Origin: Sphaerolaimus hirsutus
Taxonomy: Eukaryota; Nematoda; Chromadorea; Monhysterida; Sphaerolaimidae
NCBI GenBank assembly: GCA_964036195.1
Contig: CAXIWS010000520.1
Location: 1-64,000, forward strand
Direction of reading: 5' to 3'
DNA length: 64,000 bases
Part shown: positions 55,657 to 64,000 of the stretch, in pieces
How the letters are laid out: each line of letters opens with the position of its first letter
Position numbering within the stretch: the stretch's first letter is position 1
The notes under the pieces: generated by a model
The model's database searches: none
The model's input: only the letters and a program-made list of their open reading frames with translations
Told to the model about the DNA's origin: nothing
Made by a program: the position numbers and the translations under genes

Positions 55657-56514
55657 TAACTATGGCAAAAAAAGATTCGAAAATTCGAAAATATTTTTGA
55701 ATTTTCGAATTTTTTCACAATTTTCGAATTTTTATTTCACCCCTGGAAAAAACACTTAAAAATCGATTTATTTTTTAAAAAATTCGAAAATTCAAAAATT
55801 CAAAAATTCAAAAATAGTTTTTGAATTTTTCAGGTAATTCAAGGCTACAAAATGCAGTCTTAAGTTCAGCGTGCTGAATAAAGCGACAATTGATATGCGA
55901 TGGGTCTGAAAAAGTTTCATGTAATGAAAAAAAAACATTAGAAAAACATTGAAATGGCGTCTATGGCGCAGCGTGGACCCCATCAATACCGTTTAGGAGT
56001 GCACGGAGCCACCCGAACAAAGAACCGCGGCGCTCTACTTCCGCGTATACAAATGCCGGTTCATCCAAAAAATCGCTCGCGGGTCTTCCGAGGGGCTTTC
56101 ACACAAACGTTTTTGGAAGACATTCAGCCCCAAATGGTGCCCCCCCTCGTTTAACCCCCTCTGAAAAAATATACTCCCCGGGGGTAATTCGTGGAAATAC
56201 GGTAATTGTTTCTACCATTTGTCATGTTAAAGTGAAGTGAAACTGTCATGTCATGCTTCATTTACTGTGAAATTAAGGTTAAAAGGGGCTCCAAACATGA
56301 AAACAGACCAAATACTGTGTTTTAAGCTTCAAATTCAATACTTTTCTAAAAAAATTCGAAAATTGCCAAAAAAGATTCGAAAATTCGAAAATTCGAAAAT
56401 TAAATTCGAAATTTGAAAATTAATTTGAGAAAAAATTCGAAAATTCGAAAATTCATTTCAGAAAAAACACTTAAAAAATTTAAATACTTTTTTCTGGGAG
56501 GTTTGCCATCGTTA
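55657..56514. mobile_element. hAT-like element with GATTCGAAAATTCG arrays (S), nested in R
   Basis: Starts TAACTATGGCAAAAAAAG and ends GGTTTGCCATCGTTA, with the perfect duplication CGTCTCAC (55649-55656 and 56515-56522). Arms repeat AAATTCGAAAATTCG. The middle includes a GC-rich patch (55950-56140) and a TACCG-family fragment ending at 56204. Confidence 0.88.
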
Positions 56515-57004
56515 CGTCTCACACATATGCCCGTTGCGCACATAGTATCAGTTATGTGCGAAACGGGCCTTTGTGCAAAACGGGTTTCATCCATGTGCGA
56601 AACGGGCGTATGTGCAAAACAGGCTTATGTGCGAAATAGGCCTGGCCCCAATTTATGTGCTTCCCAAAACACCCTATTACGTGAACCAGAGAGACATATT
56701 TTCCGTTTTTTTTTTGAAAACCCTGGTTTTGAATGAAAAAATACGCGCAAGTTAAACTGGAAAACGCTTATACTTGATGCGAGGTGCTAGCCACACCGTT
56801 TTTTGTTATGCCAAAATTCATTTCGACCGTGAACTTACGGCTAGGCGACAAAGGCTTGGCGTTAGCGCCAAACCAAAAAGCGCCATGGCGCTTCTGACGC
56901 TTGGCGCCATTCTGCTCTGTTTACACACGGGGTCGAAAAAGTGCCATGGCGCATTTGGCACTTGGCGCCAAAATCCTGGCACTTTTTACATCACTACTAA
57001 TGGG

Positions 57005-57323
57005 CCTGGAATTGGGTCCAAAACTTAAAATGCTTTTTACTCAAAATCACATTTTGTGAACTTGTCAAATTTAGAAGTAGAGGCCTCAATTAAAAACATC
57101 ATAAGATTGGCATTTTCGTGGGCGTTTTTTGTATTTGTTTGCAATTTTCTGTGTGACAAACCATGGTTGCGAACTTGTTGAGCCTGAGGCAAAATTTGCC
57201 CCCATTCTTCTTGTTTTCCTGGGTTATCTCCTTTGCGCGTTTGCGGAACAAATTTCTCCTGTGCGCTTCTTCCGCTTTTTTACCGCCGAAGTCCCTGCCG
57301 CGTTTTTCTGTGCGTTTGCCAAG
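57005..57323. other. Stretch without a recognised gene
   Basis: Unique sequence between C4 and Q2. No supported exon. Confidence 0.3.
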
Positions 57324-58266
57324 CAGAGTTGTTAGAATTACTGAACTTTTTTCAAAAGTATATGTAAATGTGAGTATTTTATGTTTACTCACCACAAAGT
57401 ATAGAAAATGTAAAATACCTTTTTTACTCGTACTCATGCGTAAATGTGAGTAAAATACATTTTCCCCAGGAAAATGTAAAAGCGAGTACTTACAAGCTCC
57501 CCTGGAAAACCTATTTTTACACTACTTTTTACATGTGAGAGTGAGTTTTACACTGAAAGACACAATATATGATTTTTTATATATAGTCATTTTTTAGTGA
57601 TTATTTAGTATTTTTTAGAAAAATGATATGATTTCTTCAAAACTGCTTTATTTTAGCAACAGAAAATTGTGATTTTAGCATCAAAAATTACATTTTCTCT
57701 GTACGCGTGTACTTTTAAAATGTACGCATAAAATTAAGTACATTACTTTTTGAAAACATACCGTATTTACTCGAATAATTCCCCCGGGGAATTATTTTTT
57801 CGTCAGACATTTTTGAGGGGGGAACTATTCAAGGGGGGGAATTATTCAAGTGGGGGAATTATTATTTCCTCAAAATTTTCAAGTATGTTTCTGTCACACA
57901 AAATACACATGTACGTCCAATTTCCATTCGTAGTGCACATTCCTTTGCATCCTTACACACCGAATGTGCTGCATTTGTATTCAATGTATCAAAAGAGGCA
58001 CTGCTATTTTGCTTGCTTTGATTTCATCGATTGTCTTTTTTATAAATGTGCATTATTTATTCTCCATCATTGTGGAGGGGGGATTATTCAAGTGGGGGAA
58101 TTATTTTTTCCTCACTCGTCTAGCAGGGGGGAATTATTCGAGGGGGGGAATTATTCAAGTGGGGGGAATTATTCGAGTAAATACGGTATGTGTATATGTA
58201 TTTACCGTGTACTCACGTACGCGTATTTTTCGAGTAAATGTACGTAAATACATTTTAACAACTGTG
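57324..58266. mobile_element. hAT-like element with GTAAATGTGAGTA arrays, copy Q2
   Basis: Ends CAGAGTTGTTAGAATTAC and, inverted, TTTTAACAACTGTG, with the perfect duplication TTGCCAAG (57316-57323 and 58267-58274). The arms repeat AATGTGAGTAAAATAC and TACTCACGTACGCG. Contains a TACCG copy at 57759-58188. Confidence 0.92.
57759..58188. mobile_element. TACCGTATTTACTCG MITE nested in Q2
   Basis: TACCGTATTTACTCGAATAA at the left and TATTCGAGTAAATACGGTA at the right. The internal motif is GGGGAATTATTCAAGTGGGG. The core contains CACTCGTCTAGCAGG and a 150-bp unique section. Confidence 0.9.
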
Positions 58267-58274
58267 TTGCCAAG

Positions 58275-59339
58275 TTACCAGTTAGCTTTGGTTGGCAAAT
58301 GCATGTGAGAGGTTTTTAGATAATCAATTTGTAGACGTTGTCTGCAATGTTGTTGCACCATGTAAAATGTCAGCAAAAATTGTTCAATGTGACATTTCAC
58401 CTAAAATTTTTTTCGCGTTTCACCGGGCATTTTACATCACATTTGAGAAAAACTTTTCTGACATTACAATTTTACATGCCCCTATTCTGCATTTTTCATG
58501 GGACCAATCCTGTTAATTGAAGCGAGGGGAGAGGTCTCATAGTGGGGGAGGAGTGTACTTAAAGTTGCCAACGGGGGTAGCCCCCCCCCCCATCGACAAG
58601 CTATCTATCTATGCCGGAGGGCGCTCTGTTTATCTATCTATCCCATACCCATAGCAAATGTTTTGGCTACTTCCCCCCTAAATGGCTCAGCTAGCATATT
58701 TCTTCTCATAGAAGGCCAGGTCTCTAATAGAAGGGCATCTTTTATAGAAGGTAGACCTTTCGACTTTTTTTGGGGCGATGAAATAAATAGAAGGGTAGTC
58801 TCCAATAGAAGGGTCAAAACTACATACTGTATATCCTTGAATAAGTCCCCGGGAAGTTATTTTTTCGTCTGAATTTTTGAGGGGGGACTTATTCAAGGGG
58901 GAGGAGTTATTCGGGGGGAGTTATTTGTTTGTCAGAATTTCCAGTAAAATGTATGATTAATTGACTGCACAAAAGGGGTAAGTTTGGTAATAAAAATCAC
59001 TTGTAGGAATACAAACTTCACAATTCAAGCAGTGAAATGAATGTTAGTGAACTCTAGCTGCAAGATAATACATATATTTCCAAAATAAATACATAGATCG
59101 TTTTTTGTAAATGTGAAATGTTGTGAAATATTTTCTACCCATAAAGTGGGGGGGGTATTCGAGGGGAGGGGGGGTACTCGAGGGGGGGGGGGGGGTATTC
59201 GAGGGGGGGGGAATTTTTTCCTCACAACCAAGGGAGGACTTATGTATTTACACATTTACAAGGGTTAAAATGGGAGGGTGAAAATATATTTACCACGTTT
59301 ACTGAATAAATGGATATTCGAGTACTGCGTAAATGTGCC
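58275..59339. repeat. Mixed decayed repeats
   Basis: 58340-58515 has family-A-like TGTAAAATGTCAGC and ACATTACAATTTTACATG blocks. 58600-58640 has CTATCTATC/GATAGATAG, also seen at 36700-36760. 58690-58815 has AATAGAAGGG. 58827-58930 and 59150-59235 are TACTGTATAT- and GGGGTATTCGAGGG-type fragments of the TACCG family. No gene seen. Confidence 0.45.
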
Positions 59340-59906
59340 TAAACTCGGCGGACTTTTTGGAAGTCATTGTTCTACGGGATTTTTGTACGAGTGAGAATAC
59401 ACAAACTTGGCACATGTCCAATTTTCTTGCATTTCGTGCAAACAAGTTTAAAGACGCACGATTTCTCTTCGCGTCTCCAATAATCGCCGCGGAATCCAAT
59501 TAAGCGACTGCAAATGGTCGCTAATGGCGACCCATTTACTAGTTGACACTTGTGTTGACTTAAATGCATTGCGCGGCCATTATCGTTGACGCGAACAGAA
59601 ATCCTGTGTCTTTAATGTTGTTGGTATAAAACGCAAGGAATTTGGACGTGTGCCAAATTCATATACGTTCGTTTTTACAGGAATTTGTCGGGGCTGCGAC
59701 GATGAGATCCTACCTAAGACCTTACAATCCGACTTTCTAAAACGATTTGTCGATCAAACTCATATTGTTCTTGCATAAAAAGTCGGATTGAATCAAATCT
59801 ATTGTGAACCGAATGGAATCCGTCCATTCAAGTTAAAATTAAAAAAACATACGTCATTGGTAACAAAGGGCCGAGTCACTGATTCGTTTCATGTCCGCCG
59901 AGTTTA
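59340..59906. mobile_element. TAAACTCGGCGGAC-ended element
   Basis: TAAACTCGGCGGACTTT at the left and ATGTCCGCCGAGTTTA at the right are inverted and TA-flanked. The interior contains a minus-strand frame with a CCHC zinc-knuckle pattern (59372-59569) and AATCCGACTTTC / AAAGTCGGATTG inverted blocks. Confidence 0.6.
59372..59560 (-). CDS. Possible exon or captured fragment with CCHC zinc knuckle
   Basis: The minus-strand frame ends KLVCTKCKKIGHVPSLCILT. CTKCKKIGHVPSLC fits C-X2-C-X4-H-X4-C exactly, the zinc-knuckle spacing of retroelement Gag and RNA-binding proteins. It is preceded by FRGDYWRREEKSCVF. It lies inside an inverted-repeat element, so it may be a fragment carried by that element, a Gag remnant, or chance. 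Confidence 0.3.
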   Translation of the reverse strand, partial: SQHKCQLVNGSPLATICSRLIGFRGDYWRREEKSCVFKLVCTKCKKIGHVPSLCILTRTKIP

Positions 59907-61603
59907 CACACACTAGTTTTCACCATGACTTCGTGTGAAAACTGAAAATTTTTTAAATGCAAATAATTAAACACGGTCGAACGATTTAATGTAAATTAAA
60001 TTTTAATTTTAATCAATAAAGGTTAAAATTTGAAAATTTGAAAACTAAAACACATATAAACACCTTCCCGGACAAGTTCACCACCCATTTTTTTATTTAA
60101 CTTCAGATGCAATATCTCTGGCTATGGGAACCGTATAAAGCTAATATTTGGTTGGTATATAGTCCTAACACTCCGCTACTCTGTATAAATGGGGGGAGGT
60201 GCGGCGACTCACTACAGAGTGGGTCGCCCTACATGCAAACATTTTTTTGGCTTTTTCGGTGTCCCAAACAAGTTCACCACTCCACTCACTTGATTGGCTA
60301 CACTACGAGGGCTATATCTCCAGCTGTGTGGGTGATAGAAAGCTGAAATTTGGGGGATGTCTTGCAAACAACCCCCTCTCACAATTCATCAGTGGGTGGC
60401 CGCCAACGACCCACTACAGGATGGGTCGCCGCATATAAAGTTGTTCATTTTTTAAAAACAACCTAAGTCTCCCAAACAAGTTCGCCATCCGTCTGCATTA
60501 TAAAAAAAATGTTGTGAGAATGTACCTGATATAAAATTGAATAAAATTTGAACCCTAGTTCTGCTCATTAAAAATTTTTTCAGTAGGGCACCGACCCCAT
60601 CCCATAAACAGCAGACAAAAAATTTCACTTTAAACCAATTTTTTGTTTCACACTTAAAAAGTTGGTTTACAAAGTTCACTAGGGAAGGGTTTTAGGTTCA
60701 AAGTTATGTCAACAACATAACCTCAAAAATGCCTGCATAAGGAAATTTATTTGGGGTGAATGAAAAAATGGGAATTTTGTCAAATTTTGTTCCTGTGATG
60801 ATGTCATTATGACACCATAATTTTCACCCCAGATAAATTTCCTTATGGAGGCATTTTAGAGGTCATGTTGTTTACATAACTTTGAACATTGGACCATTCC
60901 CTAATGAACTTTGTAAACCAACTTTTTAAGTGTGAAACAAAAAATTGGTTACAAGTGAAATTTTCGGCCTGCTGTTTATGGGACGGGGTGGGTGCCCTAC
61001 TGAAAAATTCTTAATGAGCCGAATTAGGGTTCAAATCTGACTCAATTTTATACCAGGTATGTTCTCACAACATTTTTTATAATGCAGTTTGATGGCAAAC
61101 TTGTTTGGGATGCTTGGGTTGTTTTGAAAAAAATGAACAACTGTACACGCAGCAATGCACACTGTAGTGGGTTGCTGGCAGGCAGCCCCACTGGGGTATT
61201 GTAAGGGGGGTTGTTGGCAAGACATCCCCCAAATTTCAGCGTCATACCAGCCTCAAAGCTGGATATACGACCCTCAAAGTGTAGCTAATCAAGTGGGTGG
61301 TGAACTTGTTTGGGACAGCAAAAAAGCCAAAAAAAATTGTTGCGTATAGGGCAACCCACCCTGCAGTGAGTCGCCCCACATCCCCCCATTGAAGCAGAGT
61401 AGGGGGTGTTACAACTTTATATATTCAAAGTTTCAGCTTTATAACACCCCCATAGAAGGGGATATTACATCCGAAGTGAAATAAAAAATTGGGTGGTGTA
61501 CTTGTCCGGGAAGGTGTTTAGTATACAATGAGAGTAGGCTGAACGTCGCCATGTCGCCATTTCAGTTTTCACACGTGTCACGGTGAAAACTAGTGTGTGT
61601 AGG
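59907..61603. mobile_element. ACACACTAGTTTTCAC-ended element containing J2
   Basis: CACACACTAGTTTTCACC at the left and GGTGAAAACTAGTGTGTG at the right are inverted, the terminus type of the fold-back elements at 11614 and 11930. Element J2 occupies most of its length. Confidence 0.65.
60057..61520. mobile_element. TA-flanked inverted-repeat element J2
   Basis: Ends TAAACACCTTCCCGGACAAG and its inverse. Long palindromic arms include CCCAAACAAGTTC, GCCCACCCTGCAGTGAGTCG-like blocks and GTTGTTTACATAACTTTGAA, and the axis is near 60810 (GATGTCATTATGACACC). Same architecture as J1, which is interrupted by later insertions. Confidence 0.8.
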
Positions 61604-62046
61604 GCCAATATGTTTACGTTTCCCCCCAAAAAATACCTGTACTCACACACTCGCATACTTTTTGAAAGTACGCGAGTACAGAAAACGTATTTTAAACAGG
61701 CTTTTTATAAGCTTTTTCAAGGTATAAAAAGGTGAAACATGCTATAGGGACAAAATATCCAAAATAGCACAAACATAGGCCAAAACACATCAACTAGTGT
61801 ATTTGATGGTGAAAAAGTTCGAAAATTGGTGATTTTGAGTGAAAATTCAGGCAATATTCCTTAAAAATACCCACTTTTACGTTTTTTGGGGGACAAAAGT
61901 AATTTACTCACATTTAAGTAAAAGTAAAAAAATGTGAGTAAAAGTAAAAATAAATACTTTACATTTTTTTGTACTCACCTGTGAGTAACAAATAAATACT
62001 TTACATTTTACGTTCGTAAAAGTTCAGTACCTTCAACAACTCTGCA
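61604..62046. repeat. Q-like repeat, right end only
   Basis: CACACACTCGCATACTTTTT, AAAGTACGCGAGTAC and AAAAGTAAAAATAAATAC blocks, ending TTCAACAACTCTG. The left terminus CAGAGTTGTTA is missing, so it is truncated. Confidence 0.5.
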
Positions 62047-62486
62047 AACTACTGGAATTGGGCCAAATGCATAAAAAATACAGAATGTCAGCGGGCGCTG
62101 ATATTTATTGGTATTGGTGGGCCATTTATTTCGCGCTATTTTAAGACTAAATGTTGAATGAACTGTATGAATCATCTGTTACATTACACTTTCAAAAGTC
62201 TTGGCTGAACTTGAAAAAATTGTTGAAAAAATAGTAAACTAGATAACAAACAATCTATCAAAAACAAACTGTTTGATCTGGCCCAATCCGCCTTCGCTTG
62301 GCCTTTCTCCATTTCGAAAAGTTTGTCTGCATCTTCCTGCGTGTACTCCGCGCACTCGTATTTTTTGGCTTCCAGCCAGGCAAAAGTGCCCAGCAGAACC
62401 TGTGTTTTTCGATTTTCAAATTGTGCGTTGCTATGCTGATAAATCTGTTTTATCCACGTTTGAGTACACCGGAACGTGGTGTAATC

Positions 62487-63710
62487 CAGAGTTGTTAAAA
62501 TACCGGTATTTTTGGAAAGTGTAAGTGTAAGTGTAAATACACTTTCCAAATTTTGAGTATGGATACCAAAAGTGTAAGGTATTTAAAAAATACCTAGGAA
62601 AGTGTAAAAAAGTGTAAGTGAAATTTTTTTTAGAAATAGCTCTCACTGTTGAGCATTAGAAAACACCGCTGTTCTCACCTTTATATCAATTTATTTATCA
62701 TTTTCATGTATTATTTCACATTTTACAGCCTTTTATGAAACATTTCAGACTGTAACAAATACTGTAGTGGTATGAAGTTCCCTAATAATGGCACTTTTTC
62801 AGTGTTGATATTTTACTGATTAAGCAATGCGATACACACAGTTTAAATGGAAGAATGGACATGCAGCAAATGTCAATGCAAAAGCCAGTTGACTTTGTGT
62901 CCAGCTGGTGAATTTCCATTGATCTTGTCCTTTTTACAAAAGTATGATGAAACTGCAGAATACCATGAGTACTGATCAAAGGTTGTACCGTATTTCCTCG
63001 AAATACCCCCCGGGGGGTGATTGTTTCATAGTGGTCCCGAGAGGGGGGGGGGTTAAACGAGGGGGGGGGGGGTATTTCGAGGGGGGGGGGTTATTATTTC
63101 ACAAGAAATTTTTTTTAAACCAAGTACAAAATTGTCGTCTGAAACGTACGCAGACGTCGAAAAATGCAACAAAAACCGCCATTTATAAGGTTCTGTAGAC
63201 TAATATTAGTATGTAGATGGTATGTACACTGTTCTAACGTGACACCGACATTGTTTTAAAGTGTGTTCTGCAGTACACTGAACACAAACTACAGTCATTG
63301 TCATGTACGTTCCCTTTACACTCAATTTGGGGGGGGGGGTATTTCGAGGGGGGGGGGGTGATTGTTTCATAGTGGTCTCGAGAGGGGGGGGGGTCAAACG
63401 AGGGGGGGGTATTTCAAGGGGGGGGGGGTATTTCGAGGAAATACGGTATATCAAATGCTAGTTTGTACATTTGCCATATTTTCTACATTCAATGCATTTT
63501 TTTGTACATGACCCTATTTTATGCTTTCTCAAAAGCATAAAACAGGGCCATCTGAAAGAAAAAAATACACTTTCTGTACCCGGGTATTTTGCCCAGGAAA
63601 GTGTAAAAAAAGTGTATGGGTATTTTATGAAAGTGTAAGTGTAAGTGTAAATATAAATACCCATTTACCTGGGTATTTCGGGTAAGTGTAAATACACTTT
63701 CGCAACTCTG
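62487..63710. mobile_element. hAT-like element with GTGTAAGTGTAAA arrays, copy H2
   Basis: Ends CAGAGTTGTTAAAATACCGG and, inverted, CACTTTCGCAACTCTG, with the perfect duplication GTGTAATC (62479-62486 and 63711-63718). The core is closely similar to H1. Contains a TACCG insertion at 62985-63448 absent from H1. It sits inside a coding exon. Confidence 0.94.
62985..63448. mobile_element. TACCGTATTT MITE nested in H2
   Basis: Ends TACCGTATTTCCTCGAAATA and its inverse. H1 gives the empty site: GTTGGAGATCAAAGGC against GTTG-TA-TATCAAATGC, equal in length after keeping one TA, supporting TA duplication. The core CGTACGCAGACGTCGAAAAA is shared with 33474 and 41791. Confidence 0.9.
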
Positions 63711-64000
63711 GTGTAATCAATTAATTTTGATGTAGATTGAAAATAATTCGTTCTGGTGGACTGAAATGTTGAAAACAGATTTATGAGTTTGGGAAATTTC
63801 GGTTGTCAACTGGTGTGTTTGTGGGCGCTGGGCACATAGTGGAGAACATTGTGGATTTTTCGTATTTTCGATTTCTTTGAACGAAATTAAAAAAAGTTGT
63901 TCCTACGATTAAATTTTGTTGCAAAACAAATGTCTGCCCGAAAATGCATCACATTCGGCAAATTGTCGCAATTTCGTGCATATACAGAACGGGAATATCG

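Larger units (their letters stand above)
54678..56649. mobile_element. Element R with TTTCGCACATACGCCCG arrays, nested in C4
   Basis: Starts GAGGGTGCACTGTTTCGC and ends GCGAAATAGGCCTGGCCCC, with the perfect 8-bp duplication AATTTATG (54670-54677 and 56650-56657). Arms are repeats of GTTTCGCACATACGCCC, and TGCAACATTCTCCAATAATG blocks follow. Contains R2 and S. Confidence 0.9.
54248..56996. mobile_element. hAT-like element with GGCGCC arrays, copy C4, host of nested elements
   Basis: Ends TAGTGATGTAAAAGCGCC and, inverted, CACTTTTTACATCACTA. The flanks CTAATGTG and CTAATGGG match 7 of 8. Arms repeat GGCGCTTGGCGCC and GCGCCATGGCGC. The original middle was taken over by element R with its own nested insertions. 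Confidence 0.88.
62270..63760 (-). pseudogene. Unknown coding exon split by a hAT-like element
   Basis: A minus-strand exon starts after acceptor ACATTTCAG (63761) with STRTNYFQSTSKLIDYT and is broken at 63711 by H2. It resumes at 62486 and continues in the same frame once one copy of the 8-bp duplication and the element are set aside: FRCTQTWIKQIYQH, QFENRKTQVLLGTFAWLEAK, CAEYTQEDADKLFEMEKGQ. It ends at a possible ACA|GTTTGT donor (62270) or at TAA 62184 after a hydrophobic tail. The long open frame, acceptor and charged helical composition look genuinely coding. I do not recognise the family. Either the allele is disrupted, or the element is now removed by splicing. No acceptor AG is visible at the element edge. 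Confidence 0.6.

Noticed and set aside
55954-56154. GC-rich 66-codon plus-strand frame inside element S
   Set aside because: Composition is gene-like, but it is nested three transposons deep, shows no family, and has a TACCG fragment at its end.
57750-58308. Open frames of 114-165 codons (SPGELFFRQTFLRGELFKGG)
   Set aside because: They run through a TACCG MITE nested in Q2. The repeated ELFKGGNYSSGG peptides come from GGGGAATTATTCAAG units.

Overview
The window is nuclear DNA of an animal. It is AT-rich and intron-rich, has very low gene density, and is packed with short non-autonomous DNA transposons. The order cannot be fixed from sequence alone. A short single-domain beta/gamma-crystallin gene argues for a non-vertebrate (such genes are known in tunicates and sponges), but this is inference. 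One 200-base assembly gap lies at 22958-23157. No rRNA gene, intact tRNA gene, CRISPR array, retrotransposon polymerase or transposase was seen.

All genes I can support are on the minus strand, with tiny exons and kilobase introns. (1) A complete nine-exon SUMO-activating enzyme subunit 1 gene (SAE1/AOS1) spans 30088 to 16609, and every exon junction keeps frame. (2) The catalytic part of a papain-family (C1) cysteine protease lies in five exons from 50667 to 44014, with Cys, His and Asn all present. A possible earlier exon is at 54211-54044. (3) A single-domain beta/gamma-crystallin-like gene lies between about 41665 and 32680. (4) A small two-membrane-span protein of unknown function lies in three exons from 10833 to 8074. 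(5) An unrecognised coding exon at 63760-62270 is split by a transposon. SAE1 would act in the nucleus in the SUMO pathway. The protease, crystallin and membrane protein show no shared pathway.

Most of the rest is mobile DNA. Many families are hAT-like: short terminal inverted repeats, 8-bp target-site duplications (TSDs), and arms built of a simple family-specific motif repeated many times. Motifs include ATCGAATATCGAT, GGCGCCATGGCGC, AAACGTTTTTTTT, CGGAAAACGGAAA, GTGTAAGTGTAAA, TTTCGCACATACGCCCG, GATTCGAAAATTCG and AGATCGGTACTTTTA. For more than a dozen copies I could pair both ends by a duplicated 8-mer. A second class has TA-flanked ends reading TACCGTATTTCCTCG with poly-G/C interiors, and one element has a 3-bp TTA duplication (Harbinger-like). 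Elements are nested up to four deep and give a readable insertion order.

Layout: 1-8070 repeats; 8074-10833 two-span protein; 10918-16508 repeats; 16609-30088 SAE1 with at least seven elements in its introns; 30427-32460 repeats; 32680-41665 crystallin, with a 6.1-kb element in one intron; 41791-43977 nested repeats; 44014-50667 protease; 50905-62180 nested repeats; 62270-63760 the split exon; the end at 64000 is unassigned.
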